Source: Tillandsia leiboldiana (taxonomy: Eukaryota > Streptophyta > Magnoliopsida > Poales > Bromeliaceae). From it: a stretch of DNA of 64,000 nucleotides. The notes under the pieces were generated by a model. It saw nothing but the letters and a program-made list of their open reading frames with translations. It was not told the origin of the DNA and ran no database searches. Positions within the stretch are counted from its first letter, which is position 1. The number at the start of each line of letters is the position of its first letter. Where the stretch lies: assembly GCA_029204045.2 (NCBI GenBank), contig CM055068.1, forward strand, positions 35,913,345 to 35,977,344, read 5' to 3'. Both the position numbers and the translations under genes were made by a program. Positions 1 through 9,625 of this stretch are shown here, in pieces.

Positions 1-70
1 CCACCGCGACGGGTAGGGGCCGCGCGGGGCTGTCCGCAGGCGGAGTGCGCGCCGCACGGGTCTGTGACGC

Positions 71-147
71 CCCAACTTCCCAGGGGGTCACCCATCCTAG
101 AACTACTCTAGCTCTAGCACGCTTAACTCTCATGTTCCTCTTGGATC
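71..147 (-). promoter_or_regulatory. 5S rRNA-like segment in left Cassandra LTR
   Basis: On the minus strand this segment contains GAGTTAAGCGTGC, then AGTAGTTCTAGGATGGGTGA and CCTGGGAAG. These match the box A, box C and 3' part of plant 5S rRNA in order and spacing. In Cassandra elements this region is known to keep RNA polymerase III promoter activity. Whether this copy is transcribed cannot be seen from sequence. It is not a functional 5S gene, because the 5' third of the gene is absent. Confidence 0.88.
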
Positions 148-240
148 TAGCTACCATCCAAAATGCTATAGCCGGGTTAGAGATTTAGTCCTATTATATC
201 ATTTATATAGAGGACTAATCCAAATTTCGGGGGTGTCACA

Positions 241-261
241 TTCTTCCCCCCTTTTAAGCCC
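241..261 (-). other. Cassandra polypurine tract
   Basis: The minus strand reads TTAAAAGGGGGGAAGAA directly before the 3' LTR. This is the expected primer for plus-strand DNA synthesis. Confidence 0.8.
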
Positions 262-447
262 TGACGTCCACGTCAGGCTCAAGCACACTCACAAGCACCA
301 GGCGATGTGAGACTAGTCTCGCTAGCCTTAGCCGACCTTGTGAGGAGCTGCACTCCACTCACAACGGTCATTAGCCGGGGAGCCTCGCTCTACCCGCTAT
401 ATAACCCTGGCTCAGCCGAGACTCATCTCACATTTCCGGCTGGTGAA

Positions 448-463
448 TGGCTCTGATACCAAC
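448..463 (-). other. Cassandra primer binding site
   Basis: The minus strand reads GTTGGTATCAGAGCCA directly after the LTR end. This is complementary to the 3' end of initiator tRNA-Met and fixes the element's orientation. Confidence 0.9.
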
Positions 464-471
464 TGTGACGC

Positions 472-548
472 CCCAACTTCCCAGGGGGTCACCCATCCTA
501 GAACTACTCTAGCTCTAGCACGCTTAACTTTCATGTTCCTCTTGGATC
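472..548 (-). promoter_or_regulatory. 5S rRNA-like segment in right Cassandra LTR
   Basis: Second copy of the 5S-like internal promoter segment, offset exactly 401 bp from the first. It has one difference between box A and the GATCC motif. On the element's own strand this LTR is the 5' LTR, so it is the copy placed to drive an element transcript. Confidence 0.85.
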
Positions 549-1121
549 TTGCTACCATCCAAAATGCTATAGCCGGGTTAGAGATTTAGTCCTATTATAT
601 CATTTATATAGAGGACTAATCCAAATTTCGGGGGTGTCACAGGGTCGGTGCCGTGCGGGGAACTCCGCCGCGCGGAGTCCGGGGATCGCGTCGGTCGTCT
701 GTTTTCGGCCTGGAGTCGGTGTCGGTGTTCAGATCTCTTAGTATTGACATACCCTTGTTCCTTCAGGAGTGCGGGACATTGTAGGCGACAGGCGCACGGT
801 CACGAACGGGTCGAGCGCCGGACGACACGCACGAGGTGGGTACTTCTCCGGGGATTTTGGAGATAGGCATATATCTATAGAAATAACATGTTTGTGTTAC
901 GGAATTTGAGTTGGCGTATTTCGTGAAATTGGTTAAGTCTTGAAGATTGAAGATGAAGAAGTTTGAATCATATACCTCAATCTCAAGAAAGAAGAATTCA
1001 AAAGGATCAAGTACGTTTAACTAAAGATTTATGGTGATCCAAATACTTAGTATAGTGTAGAAACACTTGGATGAATTTTTGATTGCATAAAAATCAAAAA
1101 CTGGGCATTTTACATGTTCAG

Positions 1122-1282
1122 AGTCCGGACCGTGGATCTCAGTCCGGACCCCGAACGTAGGTTTGTTCATGTGCAATTCCAGTCCGGACCTTGGAAATTT
1201 CAGTCCGGACCCCGAATGTCGTCTTTTCTGGAAAAAGTCTGTTTCGTTGAAACAGTCCGGACCGTTAATTCCAGTCCGGACT
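1122..1282. repeat. Six AGTCCGGACC decamers in three pairs
   Basis: Near-palindromic decamers start at 1122, 1141, 1181, 1202, 1254 and 1273. They fall into pairs 19, 21 and 19 bp apart. The last site starts 75 bp before the TATA box. The equivalent place in the TR-GAG LTRs has GATCCGGATC instead. I infer a promoter-binding array; no binding protein is known to me. Confidence 0.8.
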
Positions 1283-1347
1283 GTCATCCTGTAAAATTCC
1301 AGAATTGGTTAGTTTTTGATGCTTATCTTCTTCCAATGGTTTCTAAC

Positions 1348-1357
1348 CTATAAATAG
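1348..1357 (+). promoter_or_regulatory. TATA box of solo LTR
   Basis: CTATAAATAG lies 75 bp downstream of the last decamer and about 255 bp upstream of the hairpin array. It is in the same place as the TATA boxes of the TR-GAG LTRs. Confidence 0.75.
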
Positions 1358-1611
1358 ACCCTATGATTCATCTTTTAGGGTATGCGAAAAATACGACCGA
1401 AATAGAAAAATCCACATATAGAGAAGAAAGGAAATACTAGATTTAATTCTATGTTTCTTCATCTATATTATTAATTTGATTCTAGGTTTTCCAAACTCAG
1501 ATTTTGAGTAGAATCAAATTAATGAATACTTAGATGGTATTTTCGATCTATTTCTAATCTAAGTATTCGGCGGATCATCACCACCCAAAAACAACGATTT
1601 TCCCAAAATCG

Positions 1612-1795
1612 GCGCGTGGACTCGCGTGGCCTTGTGGATTCAAGGTGCGACCGCTCTCGTGGATTCGGAGCGAGGTACGTTCATGGATTCGAGACGTGCT
1701 ACTGGGTGAAGATCGTGGATTCGGTCGGACGTCGTGGACTCGACGTTGGACGCCGTGGATTCGGCGTTGGGCGCTGATCGTGGATTCGAGAAGCG
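1612..1795 (+). repeat. Array of eight hairpins with TGGATT/TGGACT loops
   Basis: Eight units carry the hexamer TGGATT or TGGACT between inverted flanks. Clean stems include CCTTG/CAAGG (1630-1645), ACGTCG/CGACGT (1729-1746) and ACGCCG/CGGCGT (1750-1767). GATCG/CGGTC (1711-1726) pairs with one G-U. The third unit pairs with one bulged base; the fourth and eighth are weaker. The loop is constant while stems differ, which suggests selection on RNA structure in the LTR transcript leader. Confidence 0.75.
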
Positions 1796-3295
1796 TTGCG
1801 GAGCGAGCGGAGAAGATCTACTAGGAGCGTATGGAAAAGGTTGAGTCGTCTGTGAGTACGGTATATCACCTTGTACGTGTTTAATTCTAGTGGATTTCAC
1901 CGTGTGATCGGTCCCGTGGTTTTTTACTCCGGTTTGGAGTTTTTCCACGTAAAAATCTTGCGTGTGTATTTTTATTTCCGCATTGGGTTTTATTGCGCAA
2001 TGATTTTTTGAGTGTTTAACGTTTACACCTATTCACCCCCCTCTAGGTGTTTTTTTCCCTATTTAGATCCAATTATACATAACCCAACAGTTTGGGCAAA
2101 GGTGAATAGTATGTGGACCATGTAATTATTTAACTAACCCTGTTGCACTGTTGTTACTTATTGTTGAATATGAGGCTCTTGTTTTGCTACACGCACACCG
2201 GCGGTTTGGCCACCGCAAGGGTGTTCTTTTTCGGAAAAGTGGTACGTTGACCCGTGTACCCCACGTGACGGTGACGTAAGAAGGGGGCCCTCGTGGGTGG
2301 GGTGTGTGAGCGGTGATGACGAGGCGGGTGCTCGGCGGGGGACACCGGGGCAGGTGCTCGGTGTGGTTGTCGGGAAGGGTGCCCGGTTTTGTTTGGTACA
2401 GGTTTTGGTCACTGTTGTTTGTACTTTGAGGAGGACGGTTGCTCCGGTCACCGTGGTTTGAGTTACTTTTAGCCCTTTTTGCATACTATGTTATTTCTAG
2501 TCACTGACTTCCCACTCCGTGACAGGTTCGTCCAGGGGCGAGTGCTAGGGCGCTGGTGAGACCGCAAGAGTGCTGTTCTGACTTTTAGAGACATCAGATA
2601 CAGTGACTTTCCTTCCCTTGCTCTTTTATTATTCATGTTAGTTAGTTGTGGATTGCAATGCCCCCGTGGGGTCGATGTGGATGTTGATTCTTCTTTCATA
2701 ATTGCCGAGTGAATGTCGTTCCTTTTCTTTACTTGGCCGTTTTAAACTACGAACAACAAAAAACAAGGAAACCGTTTGCGAAAACCGTTTTTAAAACGTG
2801 GGTGTCGTGTGGGCACCATTTTAAAAACCTCATGGGATTTATGTGATTTCGAAAATGACGTTTACAAAATTTGGCATCGAGTGGGTGCCGCCTTAAAAAT
2901 TCTGTGGATTTATGTGGCTTTGAAATGGATCTTTTAAAACATTAGCGTCGGGTGGGCGTCGCTTTCAAAACTCTGTGATTATTTATCCTTTTAAAATCGT
3001 CGGCCCTTTTCTAAGTATGATAGTTGATAGAATGTATGGTTTGCATGCTGAATGTGTCTGTGCGTCGATCTAGTGTGGTTAAAGCCTGTATGAGATGCTT
3101 TATGTAGTTAGGACGCCGTGCATATACAAAGGAGACTCTGCCCGTTTGCAGAGTGAATTTGTATATGCGGCGGGTCTGTGCGCGCACTGGGGTGGAATGG
3201 TTTTCAAAAAAAAAAAAAAAAATGTTAAGCTGATTTGGGAGCATCGGTGGCTCTCCTTCCGCGCGTTTGAACACCCGGGGCGTGACAGATTAAGA

Positions 3296-3307
3296 TGGTA
3301 TCAGAGA
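3296..3307 (+). other. Primer binding site of G1 (left copy)
   Basis: TGGTATCAGAGA lies nine bases after the LTR end and is complementary to the 3' end of initiator tRNA-Met. The duplicate copy has the same site at 12268. Confidence 0.85.
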
Positions 3308-3511
3308 TTAAACTTTAACCACAATAGTCGGGGCCCAACATCCACGGGGCGCAATACACTAGCTACTGATTAATAAAGTGAACATTGGGTAGATAAGTAG
3401 AACGCGAGTGCTCGTGGGGGGGGGGAATAGTATAATTCCTTTTAGGGCCAGCGTTTGCGGTGTTACTTTAGTTTAATCTAGAAGTAACTGGTTTGTGCAT
3501 GTGTTCAGATC

Positions 3512-4010
3512 ATGGCCAGAACTAGATCTACCACCGAGGATGCAGGGGCGGATGCAGCGGCGTCGGCGACCGCGGAGAACCAACTCCTGAGGCAGCAGTT
3601 ACGGGAGATGGCGGGGCAGTTGGCGACCGTTACGGATCATGTGCGCCAACTGACACAGCAACAGCAGGCCGCTGCGACGGTGGTGGTCGCCCAGGGCCCT
3701 CCTCCGGGGCCAACTGCACCGGCGACGGGAGTGTCGCGATGGAGGCCGAGGCGGGGGCTGCCCCTACCCGGGCCGCGGCGCCCGATGTACCGTTAGCCCA
3801 ACAGACGGGGCCAGAGGTGGCCCCTTCGGCAGCAGCGGTGGGACCGACGCCGGCACCTACAGCCAGAGGTACTTCAGGGGAGACCGTGGTGGTTGCCCAC
3901 TCCCGTCGCGGCCGCTAATGCCACGGGGGAAGGGGCAGCTCTACCGACTGAGCGGGACCGCGTGCGCGCCAACCTTGCCGACTTCAAGAAATACGACCCG
4001 CCAGTGTTTG
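3512..4010 (+). pseudogene. G1 gag, 5' part, left copy with frameshifts
   Basis: This encodes the N-terminal part of a Gypsy gag, starting MARTRSTTEDAGADA. It has an alanine, glutamine and proline-rich stretch, then a segment ending KKYDPPVF. Compared with 12483-12981 it lacks one G near 3731 and has an extra G near 3890. The frame is therefore lost and regained, and the single-base nature of the changes suggests sequencing error. The gag stops at 4010, where the L3 LTR is inserted with target duplication GTTTG. Gag would form the particle that packages element RNA. Confidence 0.8.
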
Positions 4011-4603
4011 TGTCATGCCCCGGCGTCGAAACTGCGACCCGGGCTCGCCAACAGATCCGCCGCCCATACGGGAAGCACCGTATAGACGAAGCGACTAACC
4101 TGCAAAAGATCAACTATACTATACAGATATCAGAGCTGAAAATAAACTGCTAGAAAAGAGAAAATTATACACACAAAGCCCTCACCAAAAGTACATAAGT
4201 CTCTCAAGCAGTAAAATAAAAGATACAACTCTATACCTCACCTACAAGATCTCTCAACATGAACTCACAAAAGTAAGGGGTACATCTACTCTCTGGACGA
4301 TGACTGGTAGGGAACTATCTCGCGACTCCCTTACCTCGATCAGAAGAAGCAGCAACAGGAGCAGCAGGAGCAGGAGTAGAAGACCCTGTGGGAAAAGACA
4401 CCACGACGGGTGTGAGAACTACGTCCCAAGTTAGTTCTCAGTGGGTGTCCGCCAACAAGCCCGACGTCCTGCCCACTATAGTCTACTAGAGGCATAAAGT
4501 AACAATATAAAACTGAAATGAAAGGGCTAGAAAAGTAACTCTACAGCTACTATGCCTCTATCTAGATGCTCAAGAAAATGGAACAGATGGAACATGATGC
4601 ATC
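4011..4603 (-). mobile_element. Fragment of solo LTR L3, left copy
   Basis: Same sequence as 12982-13571, from TGTCATGCCCC to the TR-GAG insertion point. It differs by several one-base insertions or deletions, for example near 4167, 4221, 4431 and 4449. It contains a short inverted repeat with the arm GAGAACTA near 4411. The rest of L3 is missing on this side of the gap. Confidence 0.8.
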
Positions 4604-4931
4604 TGTTACGGCATTTTGGGTGTTGGCATATTTCGTGAGTCAAGTCAGTGGGTTGAGTCGGAGTCTAAAGGGATCAAATTGTCAATCAGCAATCAAAGAC
4701 CTAGAGAAGATTCAACAAGAGCTCAAGTTGACACTCAGTGTCTGAGTCTTGAAGATTGAAGTTGAAGAATTGTGGATCAGTTACATCAATCTCAAGAAGA
4801 AAGTATTCAAGAGGATCAGGTATGTTTAACTAAATAATTGTGGTGATCCGAATACTTTCTTATAGTGTAGAAACACTTGGATGAACTTTTAATTGCATAA
4901 TAATCAAAAACTGGTGTTCGGACATGTTCAG

Positions 4932-5153
4932 GATCCGGATCAGAGCCAACGATCCGGATCCCGAAGGTTGTTGCTTCATACAAGACTTCGATCCGGATCC
5001 ATGCAATTTCCGATCCGGATCCCGAATGTTAAGTTTTCTGATTTGTATGAACGATCCGGATCGGGCCTTGCAATCCGGATCCCGAACCCTTGGTTTTCTG
5101 GAATCGTCAATCTCGTTACGACGATCCGGATCGCAGTAAATCCGATCCGGATC
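4932..5153. repeat. Eight GATCCGGATC decamers in four pairs
   Basis: Decamers start at 4932, 4951, 4990, 5012, 5053, 5072, 5123 and 5144, giving pair spacings of 19, 22, 19 and 21 bp. Many are followed by CCGAA. The last one starts 75 bp before the TATA box. The same array is in the LTRs at 9638, 13572 and 18621. The 94-115-aa reading frames across it are by-products of the repeat. Confidence 0.88.
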
Positions 5154-5218
5154 GCCGTCCTGAAAATTTCCAGATAAGGTATGTTTTTGATTCTTATCTC
5201 TTTCCAAAGGTTTCTAAA

Positions 5219-5228
5219 CTATAAATAG
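5219..5228 (+). promoter_or_regulatory. TATA box of TR-GAG A 5' LTR
   Basis: CTATAAATAG is the best promoter core in the LTR. Equivalent boxes are at 10254-10263, 14188-14197 and 19237-19246. Transcription would start roughly 30 bp downstream, placing the decamers in U3 and the hairpin array in the transcript. Confidence 0.75.
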
Positions 5229-5479
5229 ACATTTAGGGTTTCTCAAAAACGTGGGAGCTACGGCCGATCAATTTATAAAACACTTGAGAGCAACCCTAGA
5301 GGCTAGGTTTTTATCGTTCTTCTTTATAGCCTCTTTTAGGTCAATTCGACGGTTCTTTCAAGAACATATCTTTTGTCGAATTGATCTAATCTTTGCTTAG
5401 AGATTTCTTCTACGGTTCCTCAATGAGAATCTAAGCAAAGGATCACCATCGAAGTCAATATTCTTATCGACTGAGTTTG

Positions 5480-5582
5480 CGTCGTGGATTCGACGTGGCA
5501 TCGTGGATTCGGTGTGCTAAAGGCGTTTCGTGGATTCGAAACGTGTGCTCGTGGATTCGAGTGGCGTTCGTGGATTCGAACG
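5480..5582 (+). repeat. Array of five TGGATT-loop hairpins
   Basis: Five units have stem-TGGATT-stem form. The stems are CGTCG/CGACG (5480-5495), GCATCG/CGGTGT with wobble pairs, CGTTTCG/CGAAACG (5524-5543), CTCG/CGAG (5548-5561) and CGTTCG/CGAACG (5565-5582). Each stem differs, yet both arms change together. The array lies about 250 bp downstream of the TATA box, so it would be in the RNA leader. Confidence 0.8.
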
Positions 5583-5997
5583 TGTGCAGTGGACGTGCAA
5601 AATCGGTGGAGCGCGAGGTCCAAGAAATTGAAGGAGGGGTTAAATCCGTGGAGACGGTAATCACCTTGTTATTCTTCTTTTCTTAGGGATTGTTATTGCG
5701 TGGATATCCAACCGGTCAGCGCAAGGTCCGAAGAAGCTGAAGGAGGGGTTGAGTCCGTGGAGTCGGTAATCACCTTGTTATTCTTCTATTCTTAGTGGAT
5801 TGTTATTGCGTGTTGGTCCCGTGGTTTTTCTCCTGGATTGGAGTTTCCACGTAAATCTCGGTGTGCTGTTTTTATTTTCCGCATTGGTTTTTATTTTGCA
5901 CTGAGATTGAGTTTTTAAGTATTACACCTATTCACCCCCCCTCTAGTTGTTTGATAGTACCTATTTAGATCCTTGTGGATCCTATAAAACCTACAAT

Positions 5998-6009
5998 TGG
6001 TATCAGAGC
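5998..6009 (+). other. Primer binding site of TR-GAG A
   Basis: TGGTATCAGAGC begins two bases after the LTR end and is complementary to initiator tRNA-Met. Confidence 0.9.
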
Positions 6010-6029
6010 GGGTTTTAGGTTTATCTATC

Positions 6030-7991
6030 ATGATGGGTGAAAGTGGTAATATTTATAGACCTCCTCTTTTTGATGGGACTAATTATGCTTATTGGAAAGT
6101 GCGGATGAGAGCTTTTCTCATCGCAATTGATGAGCGGGTATGGCAATCCGTGGAATACGGTTGGGTGCATCCTGTTGAGGAAGTAGGAAATTCTACTACC
6201 CCAAAACCTCGCTCTAGATGGTCCAAAGAGGAATTTGAAAGATCTTCTTACAATGGGAAAGGTATGAACGCTTTATTTAATTCTCTTTCCTCGACTGAGT
6301 TCACACGAATTTCCGCGTGTGAAACCGCGAAGGAAATTTGGGATATTCTCAAAATTACACATGAGGGTACTAATCTTGTAAAAATTCAAAAGCTCCAGAT
6401 GCTTACAAGTCAATTTGACTCTATTCATATGGAAGAGCATGAATTGTTTACAGATTATTACACTAGACTTCAAGATGTAATAAATACATGTGCTAATTTA
6501 GGAGAAAAGATCCCGGAGTCGAAAATTGTAAGAAAGATACTTCGGACTCTTCCGGAACGGTTTAGGGCAAAGGTTACCGCCATTGAAACCGTTAGTCATC
6601 CGGATGAGATGAGTGTAGAGGAATTAGTAGGTGCTTTGCAAACTTATGAAATGACTTTTCCTACTAATCAAGTTTCTTCCAAGTCTTCTTCTAAGCTTAC
6701 AGGTATTGCATTCAAATCAACAAAGGAAGAAGATAGCGAATCAAGTTCCGACGATGAAATCTCTTTTGCCGATTTTGAAGAACAATTGGCGCGGATCACA
6801 AAGAAATTTCGTCGGAAATTTTGGAAGAATCGAACCGATGGATCTTCATCCACGAAACCTTCTAAAGGATCATCGGGTTCTAAATCCTCTAACCTCAAAA
6901 GCTTTGCAAAACCTTCTAAAGAAAAAGAAAAAGATGATTTCGAAGGGGAAATCCAATGCTATCGATGCAAAGGCTACGGCCATTTTTCAACGGATTGTCC
7001 TTCTCCGAAATCATATAAAAAGAAGGCTTTGCAAGCGAAAACTTGGGACGATTCTACTTCTAATGAATCGACCTCAAGTAAAGAGGAAAAAATCGTTGCT
7101 TCTCATGCCTCTCATTTTCCCTCTTCTAATAATTGTTTATCATCTTTAGTCACTGACTCTACTCCTTTGATTTTGTATGAAACATCAACAACCGGCGGAG
7201 AGTCATCAAGTGAGGGGGAGTCGGACGAGGAAGAACTCGTTGAGGCATATCAACAACTTCTTGCGGAATCTAAGAAGATGGCCAAACATATCAAGAAGTT
7301 GAGGAAGCAACGACTTGAGAATCAAGACGAGAATCATGCTTTAAAGATCAAACTTCATGATCTCGAGGAGGAACGAGAGCTTTTATTGGATAATAATAAA
7401 ATCCTCCAAGAAAAGATAAATCAATCGGAAACGGTCGTTAATTCCCATATTAACAAGATTGATTTTCTAGAAAAACAGTTTGAGGAAATTCATGTCACCA
7501 ACCAAGCATTGACCAAGCAAGTTCATCAACTTAAATCCGACATACAAAGGATTTCAACCGGTTCCAAGAAACTTGATTGTATGTCCGGATTAGGTCAAAC
7601 AAGCAAGGTTGGTTTGGGATTCAAAAAGAACCAAACTGTGAATGCTTCAAGTTCCACAATGAAATTGAAAGGAAGAACTTGTCACTTATGTGGACTTGAA
7701 GGACATTTGGTGAAGAATTGCCCGAAAAAGAGAAAGAAGAATTCTTCGGCAACTTCATCTACGGAGCGAACTCAACGGAATCAAAAGACACATCAAGTCA
7801 AAGGAGTTCACTCAACCCACCAAAGGTCCGAGCCACAACATCAATCATACAAGTGGATCACTGCGAGGCAAAGACCTAAGGTGGATCAACAGTCAAAGCG
7901 GACAACCCCCGGCCACAACGAATCAAGACAACCCAAAATCCAGCGATTTTGGATTCGGAAAGGTGATATCTTTCCTTGTCTTAAGTTCTAA
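6030..7991 (+). CDS. Gag protein of TR-GAG A
   Basis: A 653-aa gag nucleocapsid-type protein, open throughout. I start it at the first ATG after the primer site (ATGATGGG), because upstream in-frame codons are part of the primer site. The N-terminal half is a Copia-type gag domain (UBN2-like) beginning IYRPPLFDGTNYAYWKVRMR. An acidic-serine stretch and a lysine-serine-rich linker follow. Zinc knuckle one is C-X2-C-X4-H-X4-C at about residues 310-323. A long coiled coil spans about 400-505, and knuckle two lies at about 551-564. The tail is basic and ends KGDIFPCLKF. It should assemble particles and bind RNA. No pol follows, so reverse transcription must come from another element. Confidence 0.9.
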   Translation: MMGESGNIYRPPLFDGTNYAYWKVRMRAFLIAIDERVWQSVEYGWVHPVEEVGNSTTPKPRSRWSKEEFERSSYNGKGMNALFNSLSSTEFTRISACETAKEIWDILKITHEGTNLVKIQKLQMLTSQFDSIHMEEHELFTDYYTRLQDVINTCANLGEKIPESKIVRKILRTLPERFRAKVTAIETVSHPDEMSVEELVGALQTYEMTFPTNQVSSKSSSKLTGIAFKSTKEEDSESSSDDEISFADFEEQLARITKKFRRKFWKNRTDGSSSTKPSKGSSGSKSSNLKSFAKPSKEKEKDDFEGEIQCYRCKGYGHFSTDCPSPKSYKKKALQAKTWDDSTSNESTSSKEEKIVASHASHFPSSNNCLSSLVTDSTPLILYETSTTGGESSSEGESDEEELVEAYQQLLAESKKMAKHIKKLRKQRLENQDENHALKIKLHDLEEERELLLDNNKILQEKINQSETVVNSHINKIDFLEKQFEEIHVTNQALTKQVHQLKSDIQRISTGSKKLDCMSGLGQTSKVGLGFKKNQTVNASSSTMKLKGRTCHLCGLEGHLVKNCPKKRKKNSSATSSTERTQRNQKTHQVKGVHSTHQRSEPQHQSYKWITARQRPKVDQQSKRTTPGHNESRQPKIQRFWIRKGDIFPCLKF

Positions 7992-9625
7992 ATAGCTTAT
8001 GACTGTATGTAATGCTTTGATTGGTTTTCCCTTCATATCTTTCTTAATCTTTGCATTACATGTTTTTCAATGCTCTTCGTTTTTATACTTTGTTTTTGAA
8101 CAAAAGGGTTTTTACTGAACAAGTGCATTGAATAAAAAGGGCTTCACTTTTATTCACTCCAAATTAATTTTATTTGGATTATCAACTTTACTCCATAATC
8201 ATAATCTTGAAGATACTTCATTATAGGAGTTTTTGATATTATAAGCATCAAATTTTAGAAATCATGTGTGATCTTTAGATGCTTAATCTATCTCGGTTGT
8301 GTGAATTCATTGTGATAAACGTGAGACAACCGATAGACTAAAATTTGGGATTTAATTCTTTCACGTAAGAGATTGCATTCTTACAAGGGTATTGAAATGA
8401 TTTGCAAAAGATGTGGAAAGAGTTACATCCGAAAGGAGTGTGAAAACTACCACCACATGTTGGAAAGAGCTGCCACCCCGGTCGTCCGGTTTGTGTGTGA
8501 AGCTACCACATGTTATGGATGCTTGATAGTATTTTATGAGAAAATCTTTAGTTGAAGCATTTGGAGATTTATATGCAAAACTCTTATATTTTGAACAATC
8601 TCCTGGTTGGTATAAGGTGGGATAGTTGAAAGATGCTCAAAGAGCCACCCTTAGGTATTTTAGTGCTTATCTCAAATTTGAAAGGGTAAGAAATCAAATT
8701 GATGTCATTTGGAAATCTCTGTAAGTCATCTTTGTACATCCGTTACATCTTGATAGACTTTGGATCTCAAGATTATTTTTGATGACTTGTGTTTGATGAA
8801 TATAACATGAAAAACGGTTTATAATGTTTTACCTTTATTTTTCATGATTTTGGAGTAAATCTTTTTAATTTTGTGAAATTAATTGGATTGAATGACATCT
8901 GTGTGAATTCATGTTTAAAGCACTTAAATTGATTTCTTGATGGAATACAAATCGGTATTTGAAAAGATTCTAAAATCTGGATTTGTTTCAAGAAATTATT
9001 TGATTTTTGCTTTCTGGTACCGGTACGCAATCTGCATTTTTGTTATATACCAGAACTGAGCTTTTATCTCTCTTTCTCTATGAACTAATGTTGTTAGTGA
9101 TTTCCTTTTGTCTAGTATGTTCACTGTTTGACAATTTGTGACAAAAGGGGGAGAAGAGAAATGACGGAGATGAGATCATCAAGAGAGGACGAAACGAAAA
9201 TGGAAAAATGGGGGAGAACGGAAAATGATGATCGTACCACAAAGGGGGAGAACATAGATGCTCAAGAACATGGAGAACATGTTAGAGATGCTCAAGATAG
9301 GGGGAGACAAAGAAAAATTGAAAGAGCCGAAAAACAAAAGAACCAAAAGGAAGACGGATCAAATGTAGGATTTTAATTTCTAACGACTAACGTTTGATTT
9401 TGTTTGGAGTTTTGTTTTGCAGGAATTACATCACTTTAAGACTCCAAGTCCTAAGTCATAGAGTATGTTCTAGGACTGTTTGGTTCAAATGTAATTTTGT
9501 ATTTATTGGATCTTTCACGCAAAGAAAATCAATGTTTTGGTGATGACATTGAATTTCGATTTTTTGGTTTAAGATGAGTGACTTGAGCGCTTTTATGTAT
9601 TTTTGGGTTTTGTCACGAAATTGCC
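7992..9625 (+). other. Non-coding internal region of TR-GAG A
   Basis: About 1.6 kb between gag and the 3' LTR, AT-rich at first, with no pol similarity. A 60-codon frame at 8373-8555 is kept in copy B, but A and B are nearly identical throughout, so this is not evidence of coding. Three extra polypurine-tract-like motifs (GGGGGAG) lie at about 9143-9154, 9241-9250 and 9298-9307. The position corresponds to where the SIRE lineage carries pol and env-like genes. Confidence 0.7.

Larger units (their letters stand above)
63..641 (-). mobile_element. Cassandra TRIM, complete
   Basis: This is a 579-bp miniature LTR retrotransposon with two 178-bp LTRs (63-240 and 464-641). They differ at only about two positions, so the insertion is young. 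It is flanked by the 5-bp duplication GGGTC (58-62 and 642-646). Read on the minus strand it has LTR, primer site (448-463), a short non-coding middle, a polypurine tract (241-261) and LTR. It encodes no protein, so it must be mobilised in trans. The LTR contains a 5S rRNA-like segment, which defines the Cassandra family. Confidence 0.93.
895..2089 (+). mobile_element. Solo LTR related to the TR-GAG family
   Basis: This 1195-bp LTR starts TGTTACGG and ends CCCAACA, flanked by the 5-bp duplication GTTTG (890-894 and 2090-2094). No internal region is present, so this is a solo LTR left by recombination between two LTRs. It is a diverged relative of the LTRs at 4604, 9638, 13572 and 18621. Shared features are the start, the region before the decamer cluster, the TATA box, the hairpin array and the pyrimidine-rich end. 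Its palindromic decamers have changed together to AGTCCGGACC. Confidence 0.92.
1..3287 (+). mobile_element. 5' LTR of Gypsy element G1 (left end outside window)
   Basis: This is the long terminal repeat of a Tekay/Del-like Gypsy element. It ends GGGGCGTGACA at 3287, and a primer binding site complementary to initiator tRNA-Met starts nine bases later. The same sequence recurs at 11134-12259 and 31971-33472 on the + strand, and in reverse at 25339-26191 and 31283-31970. The left part is very GC-rich. Two younger elements lie inside it (63-641 and 895-2089). When these are removed the sequence reads continuously like the copy at 32000-32300. There is an A-tract near 3207. The true left end lies before base 1. 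Confidence 0.85.
4604..5995 (+). repeat. 5' LTR of TR-GAG A
   Basis: A 1392-bp LTR from TGTTACGGC to ACCTACA. In order it holds eight palindromic decamers (4932-5153), a TATA box (5219-5228), a hairpin array (5480-5582) and a duplicated GGAGGGGTT-containing segment near 5630 and 5740. It agrees with the 3' LTR at 9638 at sites where both differ from element B, such as the stretch around 5246-5275. Confidence 0.9.

Noticed and set aside
71..147. A genuine 5S rRNA gene
   Set aside because: Only the box A to 3' part is present, within a TRIM LTR that is duplicated with the element and has target duplications.
3512..4010. Biological frameshift in left-copy G1 gag
   Set aside because: Single-base changes with nearby compensation, in a contig end full of small indels, point to sequence error.
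4932..5153. CRISPR-like array of short palindromic repeats
   Set aside because: Decamers are too short, spacers are conserved between copies, and the sequence is a plant LTR.
4860..5207. Overlapping 70-115-aa reading frames rich in DPD and SGS, repeated in every TR-GAG LTR
   Set aside because: They are translations of the GATCCGGATC decamers on both strands. They lie in the U3 promoter region and have no independent coding signal.
8373..8555. 60-codon frame with a C-X2-C motif in TR-GAG A, also at 17351 in B
   Set aside because: A and B are nearly identical everywhere here, so conservation says nothing. It is short, with no start context or known domain.
9128..9376. Glu/Lys/Arg-rich 82-aa frame before the 3' LTR
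   Set aside because: It follows from the purine-rich GGGGGAGAA repeats, and copy B has it broken by an indel.
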